Below, piece after piece: positions 6,234 through 12,242 of a stretch of DNA of 12,693 nt. Location: NCBI GenBank assembly GCA_934621485.1, contig CAKTUS010000079.1, forward strand, positions 1-12,693, written 5' to 3'. Each line of letters begins with the position of its first letter. Positions within the stretch are counted from its first letter, which is position 1. This stretch comes from an uncultured Clostridia bacterium. Its GTDB lineage: Bacteria > Bacillota > Clostridia > Christensenellales > Aristaeellaceae. Made by a program: the position numbers and the translations under genes. Under the pieces are notes generated by a model. It was not told the DNA's origin and ran no database searches. It saw only the letters and a program-made list of their open reading frames with translations.

Positions 6234-7961
6234 GTGATTCAAAAAATTCAGAAAGCAACCGCAAGTTCTCCAGAGGGAGCGCGCGGACTGGTGAAAGGCG
6301 TGCTGGCTTGTTCATTCCAGAATGTGGCCTTTATGCTGCCCACGACCCTGCTCTATTATCTCGTCAGGGATTTGATGGCGGGCACGGCCAATGGAAAGGG
6401 AGGATTCTACGTATGCGGCTGCATCGTCTGCTTTGCGCTGATTCTTCTTACAACCTGGTTCCAGTATAACGACACCTATTTTATCACCTATCAGGAAAGT
6501 GGTAAACGGCGGTTGGCCCTTGCCGAGCGGCTGCGCAAGCTGCCGTTGTCCTTTTTTGGCAAACGGGATTTGGCCGATTTGACCAGTACCATCATGGCGG
6601 ACTGCGAGGTGCTGGAGAAAACCTGTTCTCATTTTATCCCCGGTCTTTTCGGCTCCCTGCTGTCTACCGGGCTTATCGCGCTTGGACTGTTCGCCTTTGA
6701 CTGGCGTATGGCGCTGGCGGCGCTATGGGTTATTCCTGTGTCCATCGCCATTCTGCTGGGAAGCTACAAGGTGCAGGATCGGGTACAGGCCAAAACCATG
6801 GCGGTAAAAATGGCCTGTGCCGACGGGATTCAGGAATACATTGAAACCCTTCGCGACCTGAAGGCCAGCAACGCAGAAAGCGCCTATTTATGCGGTCTGT
6901 CTCAAAAAATACGCGCTGTGGAAAAGCAGACGATTTCGGCGGAGCTAACCAACGCCGTATTTGTAACCTCGGCCGGCATGGTGCTGAAGCTTGGCATTGC
7001 CTCAGTGGCGCTGACCGGCTCCATGCTGCTGCTAAACGGCAGACTGGACGTTCTGACGCTGTTCCTGTTCCTGCTGGTGGCCTCCCGGCTATACGACCCC
7101 ATGCAGGGCGCGCTGCAAAACCTGGCGGCCGTCATTGCCATGCGCACCAACGTGGGACGGATGAACGAAATCCTGGACTATCCTGTGCAAACCGGCAGCG
7201 AAACCTTGACCAATCAGGGCTGCGATATTGTGTTTGATCATGTGGGCTTTTCCTACCATTCCTGCGAAACGGTGCTCCAGGATGTGTCCTTCACCGCCAA
7301 GCAAGGCGAGGTCACGGCACTGGTGGGCCCCTCCGGCGGCGGAAAGACCACCGTATCCCGGCTGGCCGCCCGTTTCTGGGATTATCAGAAAGGCCGGATT
7401 ACCGTGGGCGGCATGGACATTTCCAAAATTGACCCGGAAAAGCTCATGAGCCTCTATTCCATCGTGTTCCAGGATGTGACGCTGTTTGACAACACAATTA
7501 TGGAGAACATTCGCCTTGGGCGCAAAGACGCAACCGACGCTGAGGTCCTTGCAGCCGCAAAGCTTGCCAACTGTGACGAATTTGCGGAAAAGCTGCCCGA
7601 TAAATGGAACACCAATATCGGCGAAAACGGCTGCGCCCTCTCCGGCGGCGAACGCCAGCGCATCTCCATTGCCCGGGCTTTTCTGAAAGACGCCCCTATC
7701 ATCCTGCTGGACGAAGCCACCGCCAGTCTGGACGTGGAAAACGAAACGCTGATTCAAACAGCCTTGTCCCGGCTGACTCAAAACAAAACGGTGCTGATTA
7801 TTGCACATCGGATGCGCACTGTAGCAGGGGCGAATAAAATCGTGGTGCTTTCAGACGGCGTGGTAGCCGAGCAGGGCAAGCCTGATGAGCTTTATGCGCA
7901 AAAGGGGCTTTATGCTCATATGGTAGAATTGCAAACCGGCAGCCAGAACTGGACGATCTGA
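6234..7961 (+). CDS. ABC transporter, fused membrane and ATPase domains, YbtQ/IrtB-like half
   Basis: A 575-residue half-transporter. The GTG at 6234 is chosen because AGGAGGG (6221-6227) sits 6 bases upstream; the frame extends 9 codons further left but only inside the preceding gene. The gap after the first ABC gene is 2 bases, so both are one translational unit. Hydrophobic segments lie near 20-45, 57-78, 138-180 and 235-290. The ATPase domain has GPSGGGKTT (365-373), the Q-loop in SIVFQDVTLF, LSGGERQ (469-475), Walker B with D493 and E494, D-loop ATASLDVENE and H525. Both ATP sites of the heterodimer therefore look catalytic, unlike many heterodimeric exporters with one degenerate site. 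Role as for its partner: probable siderophore or related chelate import across the membrane. Confidence 0.88.
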   Translation: MIQKIQKATASSPEGARGLVKGVLACSFQNVAFMLPTTLLYYLVRDLMAGTANGKGGFYVCGCIVCFALILLTTWFQYNDTYFITYQESGKRRLALAERLRKLPLSFFGKRDLADLTSTIMADCEVLEKTCSHFIPGLFGSLLSTGLIALGLFAFDWRMALAALWVIPVSIAILLGSYKVQDRVQAKTMAVKMACADGIQEYIETLRDLKASNAESAYLCGLSQKIRAVEKQTISAELTNAVFVTSAGMVLKLGIASVALTGSMLLLNGRLDVLTLFLFLLVASRLYDPMQGALQNLAAVIAMRTNVGRMNEILDYPVQTGSETLTNQGCDIVFDHVGFSYHSCETVLQDVSFTAKQGEVTALVGPSGGGKTTVSRLAARFWDYQKGRITVGGMDISKIDPEKLMSLYSIVFQDVTLFDNTIMENIRLGRKDATDAEVLAAAKLANCDEFAEKLPDKWNTNIGENGCALSGGERQRISIARAFLKDAPIILLDEATASLDVENETLIQTALSRLTQNKTVLIIAHRMRTVAGANKIVVLSDGVVAEQGKPDELYAQKGLYAHMVELQTGSQNWTI

Positions 7962-8231
7962 GACGCCGAAAAAGCGGAAAAACAGGAGACAGAGCGGTTG
8001 TTCAAACGTGGAGATGACAGCGACCGTAGTTCTCCCTGATTCTGCGCCCCACCTGTGGATCGCTGATCGCCTATGGCGGTTATGCCTACTGGGCATCTGC
8101 TTTTCTCCGGCGTCTGCCCGGTTTTTAGGGGCGGAGTCCCTAAGCCTTGTCCATAACGCTTTTCCCATGAAGCGGCGTGCCTTGTTCGGTGATGCGGACA
8201 CTTCTATAGGTTTTTTCAACGGCCTGAAAGC

Positions 8232-8245
8232 TCGCCCAAAGGCGA
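8232..8245. repeat. Small perfect hairpin
   Basis: TCGCC-CAAA-GGCGA is a 5-bp stem with a CAAA tetraloop. It lies 16 bases before the larger palindrome at 8262-8308 and adds to the density of foldable DNA here. Confidence 0.5.
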
Positions 8246-8261
8246 ACCTTTCTGCCGAGAG

Positions 8262-8308
8262 GCGCGCTTTGCCTGCTCGCCTGCGGCTCGCCGGGCAGCA
8301 AAGCGCGC
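8262..8308. repeat. Perfect 11-bp inverted repeat with 25-base loop
   Basis: GCGCGCTTTGC (8262-8272) and GCAAAGCGCGC (8298-8308) are perfect inverted arms. The loop contains a direct repeat of GCTCGCC and further partial pairing. The GC-rich stem would be very stable as DNA or RNA. It has no T-run on either side, so a simple terminator is unlikely; a transfer-origin-like hairpin or an element-end structure is possible. Confidence 0.7.
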
Positions 8309-8323
8309 AAGGAAGGCCTTGCG
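8306..8323. repeat. Perfect 7-bp hairpin adjoining the large palindrome
   Basis: CGCAAGG-AAGG-CCTTGCG shares its first three bases with the end of the 11-bp inverted repeat at 8262-8308, so the two structures are mutually exclusive at that point or stack end to end. Confidence 0.6.
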
Positions 8324-8375
8324 GCGCAAATACGGTGGGATATTTACAATTCCATTTTGTATGGTTTACCTTACA

Positions 8376-8391
8376 TTGTCATAAATGACAA
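8376..8391. repeat. Short perfect palindrome overlapping a mini start codon
   Basis: TTGTCAT-AA-ATGACAA has perfect 7-base arms. On the minus strand it contains the ATG of a 3-codon ORF (ATG ACA ATG TAA) that lies downstream of an AAAGGAGG. It overlaps the left arm of the 14-bp repeat by two bases. Protein binding site or RNA hairpin; unknown. Confidence 0.5.
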
Positions 8392-8449
8392 ACCTCCTTT
8401 GCTCTTGTTTCGGTTGCCAGACCTAACCTTATTGTAGCAAAGGAGGTTT
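8390..8449. repeat. 14-bp perfect inverted repeat carrying two outward Shine-Dalgarno sequences
   Basis: AAACCTCCTTTGCT (8390-8403) and AGCAAAGGAGGTTT (8436-8449) are perfect complements around a 32-base loop. Each arm, read outward, is a full AAAGGAGG ribosome binding site: rightward it precedes the mini-ORF at 8451, leftward it precedes a 3-codon ORF. In RNA from either strand the site would be sequestered by the other arm, acting as anti-Shine-Dalgarno. This layout suits translational control or a repeated element boundary. Confidence 0.7.
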
Positions 8450-8450
8450 C

Positions 8451-8534
8451 TTGTATCTGAAGTTTTTCCTTCCTCACCAGCTCTGCTGGTGGTATGCACC
8501 ACGCCTTCAAGGCGATGATACTGGCAGCGCCTAA
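8451..8534 (+). CDS. Candidate 27-codon leader peptide
   Basis: A TTG at 8451 lies 4 bases after the perfect AAAGGAGG at 8439-8446 and opens a 27-codon frame ending at TAA 8532-8534. The peptide starts LYLKFFLPHQ and ends in GDDTGSA, with two adjacent Trp codons in the middle. The spacing is shorter than ideal and TTG is a weak start. The stop lies in the loop of a GCGCC-TAAA-GGCGC hairpin, which fits a ribosome-controlled leader, but no structural gene follows on this strand before the terminator. Confidence 0.3.
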   Translation: MYLKFFLPHQLCWWYAPRLQGDDTGSA

Positions 8535-8599
8535 AGGCGCACTGAAAGCCTGGCAACCGCATCATCATCTCGGGCCGCCGCTAAAGCGGCCTGTTTTTT
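8475..8599 (+). ncRNA. Candidate structured RNA with serial hairpins
   Basis: In 125 bases there are CACCAGC-TCT-GCTGGTG (8475-8491), a GTGG/CCAC hairpin just after it, CGCCTT-C-AAGGCG, GCGCC-TAAA-GGCGC (8527-8540) and GCCGC-TAAA-GCGGC (8577-8590) followed by T6. GATGAT before the fourth hairpin can also pair with ATCATC after it, giving a multibranched fold. The density of stems and the terminal T-run suggest a small transcribed RNA or riboregulator on the plus strand. I match it to no known class; it could also be the recombination-active end of an element. Confidence 0.4.
8577..8599 (+). terminator. Rho-independent terminator
   Basis: GCCGC-TAAA-GCGGC (8577-8590) followed after CTG by six T (8594-8599). 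Short stem but GC-rich with an uninterrupted T-run; it would end rightward transcription from the hairpin region. Confidence 0.6.
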
Positions 8600-8666
8600 A
8601 TGCCTTTGGTTTCTTATCCGGCTTGGATTTTTTATCTGGATCAAACGGTTCAAGATACTCCTTGAA
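8598..8666 (-). pseudogene. Possible C-terminal remnant of a lysine-rich protein
   Basis: On the minus strand an open stretch of 22 codons reads EPFDPDKKSKPDKKPKA at its end and stops at TAA 8600-8598. A repeated D-K-K/P-K tail of this type is common at the C-terminus of proteins in clostridial conjugative elements. A TGA lies immediately upstream (8669-8667), so only the tail remains. Too short for a firm call. Confidence 0.25.
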
Positions 8667-8669
8667 TCA

Positions 8670-8708
8670 AAATCGGAGGGCCAAAGCCCTCCGATTTCAA
8701 CCTTTTTT
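8670..8708 (+). terminator. Strong rho-independent terminator
   Basis: AAATCGGAGGGC (8670-8681), loop CAAA and GCCCTCCGATTT (8686-8697) form a perfect 12-bp stem, followed after CAACC by six T (from 8703). It would stop rightward transcription. The A-rich left shoulder gives ATTTTG on the other strand, so it might also weakly stop leftward readthrough from the BMC gene. Confidence 0.75.
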
Positions 8709-8765
8709 ACGGTCTGCTCCTGCTCGAAGCGGGGATTTTCGTTTTTTTACAATCAAACGGAAATG

Positions 8766-8796
8766 GTTCTTTCCGCCCGGTGAGCAGGGAAAGAAC
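8766..8796 (-). terminator. Candidate terminator of the BMC gene
   Basis: GTTCTTTCC (8766-8774) and GGAAAGAAC (8788-8796) are perfect 9-bp arms around a 13-base loop, 8 bases downstream of the BMC stop codon on the minus strand. The sequence after the stem is only moderately T-rich, so termination is probable but not certain. Confidence 0.45.
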
Positions 8797-8803
8797 GTTG
8801 GGG

Positions 8804-9361
8804 TCAAAGCTGAATGAAATCCTGGCGTTTGTTCATCTTCTCCAGCGCCGCCAGCAGATTGGCCTTTGTCGCCGCGTCAATGTCCGATGGCTCCATCGGA
8901 AAATCTGCCAATGTCTTTACATAGGCGCGCAGTTCGCCCACACGCCGCTTTTTCCACTCCGATACGGAAATCCCAGCCGGGTCTTCTTTTGGGTACGCCT
9001 GCAAACTTTCCAGTTCTCGGCGGCCTCCTTCGCAACCGCCGCAGGCTACGCAGCCGCCTTGATATCGCTTGGACGGGCCCACGCTGGGGTCCGAAGCCAG
9101 CATGCAGAACACCTCCGGCAGGGCTCTGGGAATCACATGCGCGCTGTACACGCGGCCCACACGCTTGGCGCTTTCACTGCCGGCAGCCACAGCGGCCTGA
9201 ACGGCGGCCACATCGCCCTCAAAACGCACCATCACCAGGCCGCCGCGCACATAATCCGTACCAAGCAAACGCACATCAGCCGCCTTTAGACCGGCATCCG
9301 CCGCCTCGATGGCGGACACCAAACCAATGGTTTCAATCATGCCCAAGGCCGTTACGTTCAT
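8804..9361 (-). CDS. Bacterial microcompartment shell protein with cysteine-containing C-terminal extension
   Basis: Residues 1 to about 85 are a single Pfam-BMC domain like PduA/EutM: MNVTALGMIETIGLVSAIEA, the loop LLGTDYVRGGLVMVRFEGDV and a C-terminal helix and strand ending near SAHVIPRALPEVF. Such domains form hexameric shell tiles. The protein has 185 residues against about 90-100 for a plain tile. The extra part has CVACGGC (C104, C107, C110), a possible iron-sulfur or metal site, then a helical, charged segment (about 133-185). I start at ATG 9361, with AAGGA about 10 bases upstream and a 33-base leader from the predicted promoter; the ATG at 9382 has no ribosome binding site. No other microcompartment gene is in the window, so it may be a satellite shell gene. 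Confidence 0.85.
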   Translation of the reverse strand: MNVTALGMIETIGLVSAIEAADAGLKAADVRLLGTDYVRGGLVMVRFEGDVAAVQAAVAAGSESAKRVGRVYSAHVIPRALPEVFCMLASDPSVGPSKRYQGGCVACGGCEGGRRELESLQAYPKEDPAGISVSEWKKRRVGELRAYVKTLADFPMEPSDIDAATKANLLAALEKMNKRQDFIQL

Positions 9362-9400
9362 GCGCCGTTCATCCTTTGCCATGTTGATTTGAATAAGGTC

Positions 9401-9429
9401 ATTGTATCACTGCGGAAGCGCCGGGTCAA
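9401..9429 (-). promoter_or_regulatory. Predicted sigma-A promoter of the BMC gene
   Basis: On the minus strand TTGACC (9429-9424), a spacer of exactly 17 bases and TACAAT (9406-9401) with an extended TGA before it. The match is strong. Transcription would start near 9394, which leaves about 33 bases before the ATG at 9361 and argues against the ATG at 9382. Confidence 0.65.
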
Positions 9430-9521
9430 TGCCGTCGGAAAAACAAACAATTGCCAACGTGAAAATTCGCCTTTTTGCAAACACTTGCCGTGAAACTGTT
9501 TGAGAAAGAGGCGTTTTGAAG

Positions 9522-10769
9522 ATGCGAAAATCCTCCCCCAAAAAGCGAACCATAGGCTGGCTGCTCAGCATCCTTTGGGTGGCATTGTGCCTGTCGCCTC
9601 AGGCGCGCCTACTATGCAATCTTCCCGACCGGCTTCACCTGGCGGCCGGACAAAGCCTGGCGCTGACCGCGCCTTATCCCCTGACCCTGCAAACGCACAC
9701 CGAAGGCGTAACAGCCAACACCTCTCTATCCGCCACGCTGGAACCATCCAGTGGGAGGCAAAGCGAGGCGACCATCAGCTTATTTGGCCTGCCGATTAAA
9801 AAAATGCAGGTGGATATCAGCGACGACCTACGGCTCTATCCAGGCGGCCAGGCAGTAGGCGTAGCGCTGCACACCAGCGGGCTGCTGGTGGTGGGCACCA
9901 GCGACTTAAGCGGTGCCCACAGCCCGGCGCGCATTGCGGGGTTAAAGCCCGGCGACCTGATTACCGAAGCCGGCGGCCGGCCCATGAGCGCCACAGACGA
10001 CCTGACCAAGCTGGTAGCCGCCACCGGGGAAACGCCTATTCCGCTCACCATACGCCGGGGTGAAAACACACTTTCTCTGACGCTGACGCCCAAGCGGGAC
10101 CGGCAAACCGGCGATTACCGCATTGGGGCCTGGGTACGGGACAGCACCGCCGGTGTTGGCACGCTGTCGTTTTACGGCAAGCTGAATCCAGAGCAAGCCA
10201 CGGTATACGGCGCCCTTGGGCATGCCATTACGGACGCTGACACCCAGCAGCTGCTAACCGTTGGCTTTGGTGAAATGATGATGGCGGACGTGGTAGACGT
10301 GCGTAAGGGGCAGATTGGCTATCCGGGCGAACTAAAGGGAAGCTTTCTGCGGGAACAACGGGTGCTCGGAAACATTCAGCAAAACAGCATCTTTGGCATT
10401 TACGGCGAACTGAGCCGCCAGCCGGATCACCCGCTTTATCCGGATGGACTGTCCATCGGCCGCAAGGATGCTGTGCATACCGGAAAAGCGTCCATATTGT
10501 GCACCGTAGGTCCGGATGGCATGAAGGAATATGAGGTGGAAATCGTAGAAGTATCTCGCCAGGCAACGCCTGCCCAACGCAGCTTGGTGCTGCGAGTGAC
10601 GGATCAGGCCTTGCTGCAGCGCACAGGCGGCATTGTGCAGGGGATGAGCGGCAGTCCCATTTTGCAGGACGGGCGATTGATTGGAGCGGTGACGCACGTG
10701 TTCGTCAACGACCCTACCATGGGCTATGGATTGTTTATTGAATGGATGCTGCAAACCGCGGCCAACTAG
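9522..10769 (+). CDS. spoIVB: SpoIVB sporulation serine protease (S55 family)
   Basis: A 415-residue protein with an N-terminal signal anchor (basic start, then WLLSILWVALCLSP), a PDZ domain at about 105-190 (GLLVVGTSDLSG, AGLKPGDLITEAGGRPM) and a SpoIVB peptidase domain. H234 in ALGHAITD, D361 in RVTDQALL and S376 in GMSGSP line up with the B. subtilis triad I recall as H236, D363 and S378, a constant offset of 2. In B. subtilis it is made in the forespore, secreted to the space between the membranes, and triggers pro-sigma-K processing by cutting SpoIVFA; in Clostridia the target may differ. The ATG at 9522 has AGAGG 10 bases before it; an in-frame TTG at 9516 is less likely. Divergent from the BMC gene. 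I saw no clear sigma-F or sigma-G promoter. Confidence 0.92.
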   Translation: MRKSSPKKRTIGWLLSILWVALCLSPQARLLCNLPDRLHLAAGQSLALTAPYPLTLQTHTEGVTANTSLSATLEPSSGRQSEATISLFGLPIKKMQVDISDDLRLYPGGQAVGVALHTSGLLVVGTSDLSGAHSPARIAGLKPGDLITEAGGRPMSATDDLTKLVAATGETPIPLTIRRGENTLSLTLTPKRDRQTGDYRIGAWVRDSTAGVGTLSFYGKLNPEQATVYGALGHAITDADTQQLLTVGFGEMMMADVVDVRKGQIGYPGELKGSFLREQRVLGNIQQNSIFGIYGELSRQPDHPLYPDGLSIGRKDAVHTGKASILCTVGPDGMKEYEVEIVEVSRQATPAQRSLVLRVTDQALLQRTGGIVQGMSGSPILQDGRLIGAVTHVFVNDPTMGYGLFIEWMLQTAAN

Positions 10770-10819
10770 GCTTCTTTGGCGCACGGGAGCAAAGTGCTTT
10801 CCCCCATTTGCCGTTTCGG

Positions 10820-10854
10820 ACCGGCAGGAAAGCCTGCCTGGCAGCGCCGGTTTT
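10820..10854 (+). terminator. Possible terminator after spoIVB
   Basis: ACCGG (10820-10824) can pair with CCGGT (10847-10851), with GGCAGG-AAAG-CCTGCC (10823-10838) as an alternative inner hairpin, followed by TTTTC. It lies about 50 bases after the spoIVB stop. The two pairings compete and the T-run is short. The rest of the gap to 11018 shows nothing I can support. Confidence 0.35.
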
Positions 10855-11018
10855 CTCAGCAAGCTTCTGTAACCTGGTTGCCTGCGGACACCCCTGCTGC
10901 AAAGGGCAGTCCGCCGTGCAACTGGATCCCTCTGTTGCTCCAAAGGCGCGTCCGCTTCGGGATAAGCGCTGCATGGTGACGCTTGAGCCTGCCAGGTCTG
11001 CGGCTTTCCACTACCTCA

Positions 11019-12227
11019 TTATCGGTTCGGGTCGTCCTTCGGCTGGCTGATTTTCTGAACCAGCTTTTCGGCGGACAGCTTTCCCTGGAGGAACTTCATG
11101 ATGGCGCTTTCGTACAGAAAAAAGGTTCTTCTGGGGGCAAAGGAAAACGTGCCTGCGTATTCGCTACGCTCCCGAAGCCAGCCTGCGGTAATGCGCTCCA
11201 CAAAGTCCTTCCCATATGCACCGGGCGCTACGCCTTCACGGTAGATTTCCGCGGAATACACTGACTGAGAGGAAGGAACCAAGGTTTCCAAATAGTCGAT
11301 GCCGGTTTCCGTCTGGCCGCTTCCCGCACGTATTACGGTAACGCCGGCATGCGTGCGCATAAGGGCGGGCTGGCCGGTGCTGATGCGAAAAGGCACCGTG
11401 TGGGACAAGCCGTAATCCCTTCCCCCATTGTACAGTCCTTCAACTCCGGACCCGCCATGCTGATTCCAAAACAGGAAAAGCATGTCCTGACGCTTTTTTT
11501 GCCCCGGCTCAGCCTGATACAGTCGCTTACCTACCTCCTGGGTACGCTTGAGCAGGGCAATGCGTTCCGGCGTATCAAAAGTAAGCGGCTCCCTTGCCTC
11601 ATATGCCTGCATCTCCCATGCATTAATCAGCATATCCAACAGCCACCAGGTATAGGCATACGCTGCGCTGCCTCCAAAAGAACTGGTATCGGTGAAGCAG
11701 ACTCGTGTTTCCGGGTGCGCGCTGACTCTTGCCGCCCATTTTTCGGCAAAATCCAGCAATTCCGTATAGCTTTTCGGCGCATCGTCCTCGGTTAAGCCCG
11801 CTGCTTCAAAGGCTTCCTGCCGCCAATAAACGGGGTCGCTCATCATGCTGTGCGGCATTACCACCAAGAGACCGTTTCCGTCCCTGGCCAAAGCCTGTAA
11901 TTCGGGCCGCATATGGCTGACGGCTTCTGCCAGCACGCTGCTGCCTGAAAGATCTGCCAGTACGCCCGCATCCTTAAGGGCCTGAATATCGCAAGCCTCA
12001 CAGCTGGTGCGATACAAGTCTGGCGCAGAATCCATGCTTAACAGCGCAAGGCCCGTTTTCCAATGGTAGTTAGGCGATTGCACGGTAATGCCTCGCTCCG
12101 TCCAATACTCTTCATAGTATCCGCCTGCAATCCTCACGGTTTTGCTCTCGTCGGCAACCGCTGTCGAAAGCAGCAAGCACACTGCCATCAGCATGCCCAT
12201 TCCTCGTTTCATCAAAAGCATTTTCAT
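11019..12227 (-). CDS. Secreted solute-binding-like protein (family 1 type)
   Basis: A 402-residue protein with a signal peptide (basic MKMLLMKRG, hydrophobic core MAVCLLLSTAVA, likely cut after about residue 25). The mature part resembles extracellular solute-binding proteins of sugar ABC systems: APDLYRTSCEA near the first lobe strand, then MPHSMMSDPVYWRQEAFEAA with PKSYTELLDFAEKW, and a C-terminal ESAIMKFLQGKLSAEKLVQK helix like the SGEIS-LE tail of that family. The cysteine in the signal peptide is inside the core, not in a lipobox, so there is no lipid anchor. GGGAGG about 9 bases before the ATG at 12227 supports the start. It follows the edge gene by 15 bases in one operon. No permease or ATPase gene is visible, so a sensing role is as likely as transport. 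Confidence 0.7.
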   Translation of the reverse strand: MKMLLMKRGMGMLMAVCLLLSTAVADESKTVRIAGGYYEEYWTERGITVQSPNYHWKTGLALLSMDSAPDLYRTSCEACDIQALKDAGVLADLSGSSVLAEAVSHMRPELQALARDGNGLLVVMPHSMMSDPVYWRQEAFEAAGLTEDDAPKSYTELLDFAEKWAARVSAHPETRVCFTDTSSFGGSAAYAYTWWLLDMLINAWEMQAYEAREPLTFDTPERIALLKRTQEVGKRLYQAEPGQKKRQDMLFLFWNQHGGSGVEGLYNGGRDYGLSHTVPFRISTGQPALMRTHAGVTVIRAGSGQTETGIDYLETLVPSSQSVYSAEIYREGVAPGAYGKDFVERITAGWLRERSEYAGTFSFAPRRTFFLYESAIMKFLQGKLSAEKLVQKISQPKDDPNR

Positions 12228-12242
12228 TGTGTTTTCCTCCCA

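Larger units (their letters stand above)
8140..8343 (-). pseudogene. Possible coding remnant, 67 codons, no start
   Basis: Between stop codons at 8346-8344 and 8142-8140 on the minus strand a frame stays open and ends in a protein-like stretch, TYRSVRITEQGTPLHGKSVM, shortly before the stop. There is no ATG, GTG or TTG with a ribosome binding site at its head. The upstream half passes through a long perfect palindrome, which argues against coding there. I do not recognise the family. It may be the tail of a lost mobile-element gene or an overprinted non-coding sequence. Confidence 0.25.
7962..8803. other. 842-base non-coding, palindrome-rich region with mobile-element traces
   Basis: No intact protein gene is convincing here. 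Frames open on both strands (for example plus 8008-8388 and minus 7851-8219) overlap each other, cross strong palindromes and lack good ribosome binding sites. What the region does hold is listed separately: a minus-strand coding remnant, several perfect inverted repeats, paired Shine-Dalgarno sequences, a mini-ORF, an RNA-like hairpin series and terminators. The mix resembles the intergenic and terminal parts of clostridial conjugative or mobilisable elements. That is my impression and not a database match. Confidence 0.5.

Noticed and set aside
7089..7808. Minus-strand ORF of 239 codons
   Set aside because: It is antisense to the ATPase domain of the second ABC gene, whose motifs are all intact on the plus strand.
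8008..8388. Plus-strand ORF of 126 codons after the ABC pair
   Set aside because: No ribosome binding site, passes through the 11-bp palindrome, and overlaps equally open frames on the other strand. Left as non-coding.
7962..8803. CRISPR array
   Set aside because: There are several palindromes but no regularly spaced direct repeats with unique spacers.
9383..9521. Sigma-F or sigma-G promoter for spoIVB
   Set aside because: I looked for forespore-type -35 and -10 boxes upstream of 9522 and found no match good enough to report.
10735..10974. Minus-strand ORF between spoIVB and the solute-binding gene
   Set aside because: It overlaps the spoIVB end, has no ribosome binding site, and its composition is not protein-like.
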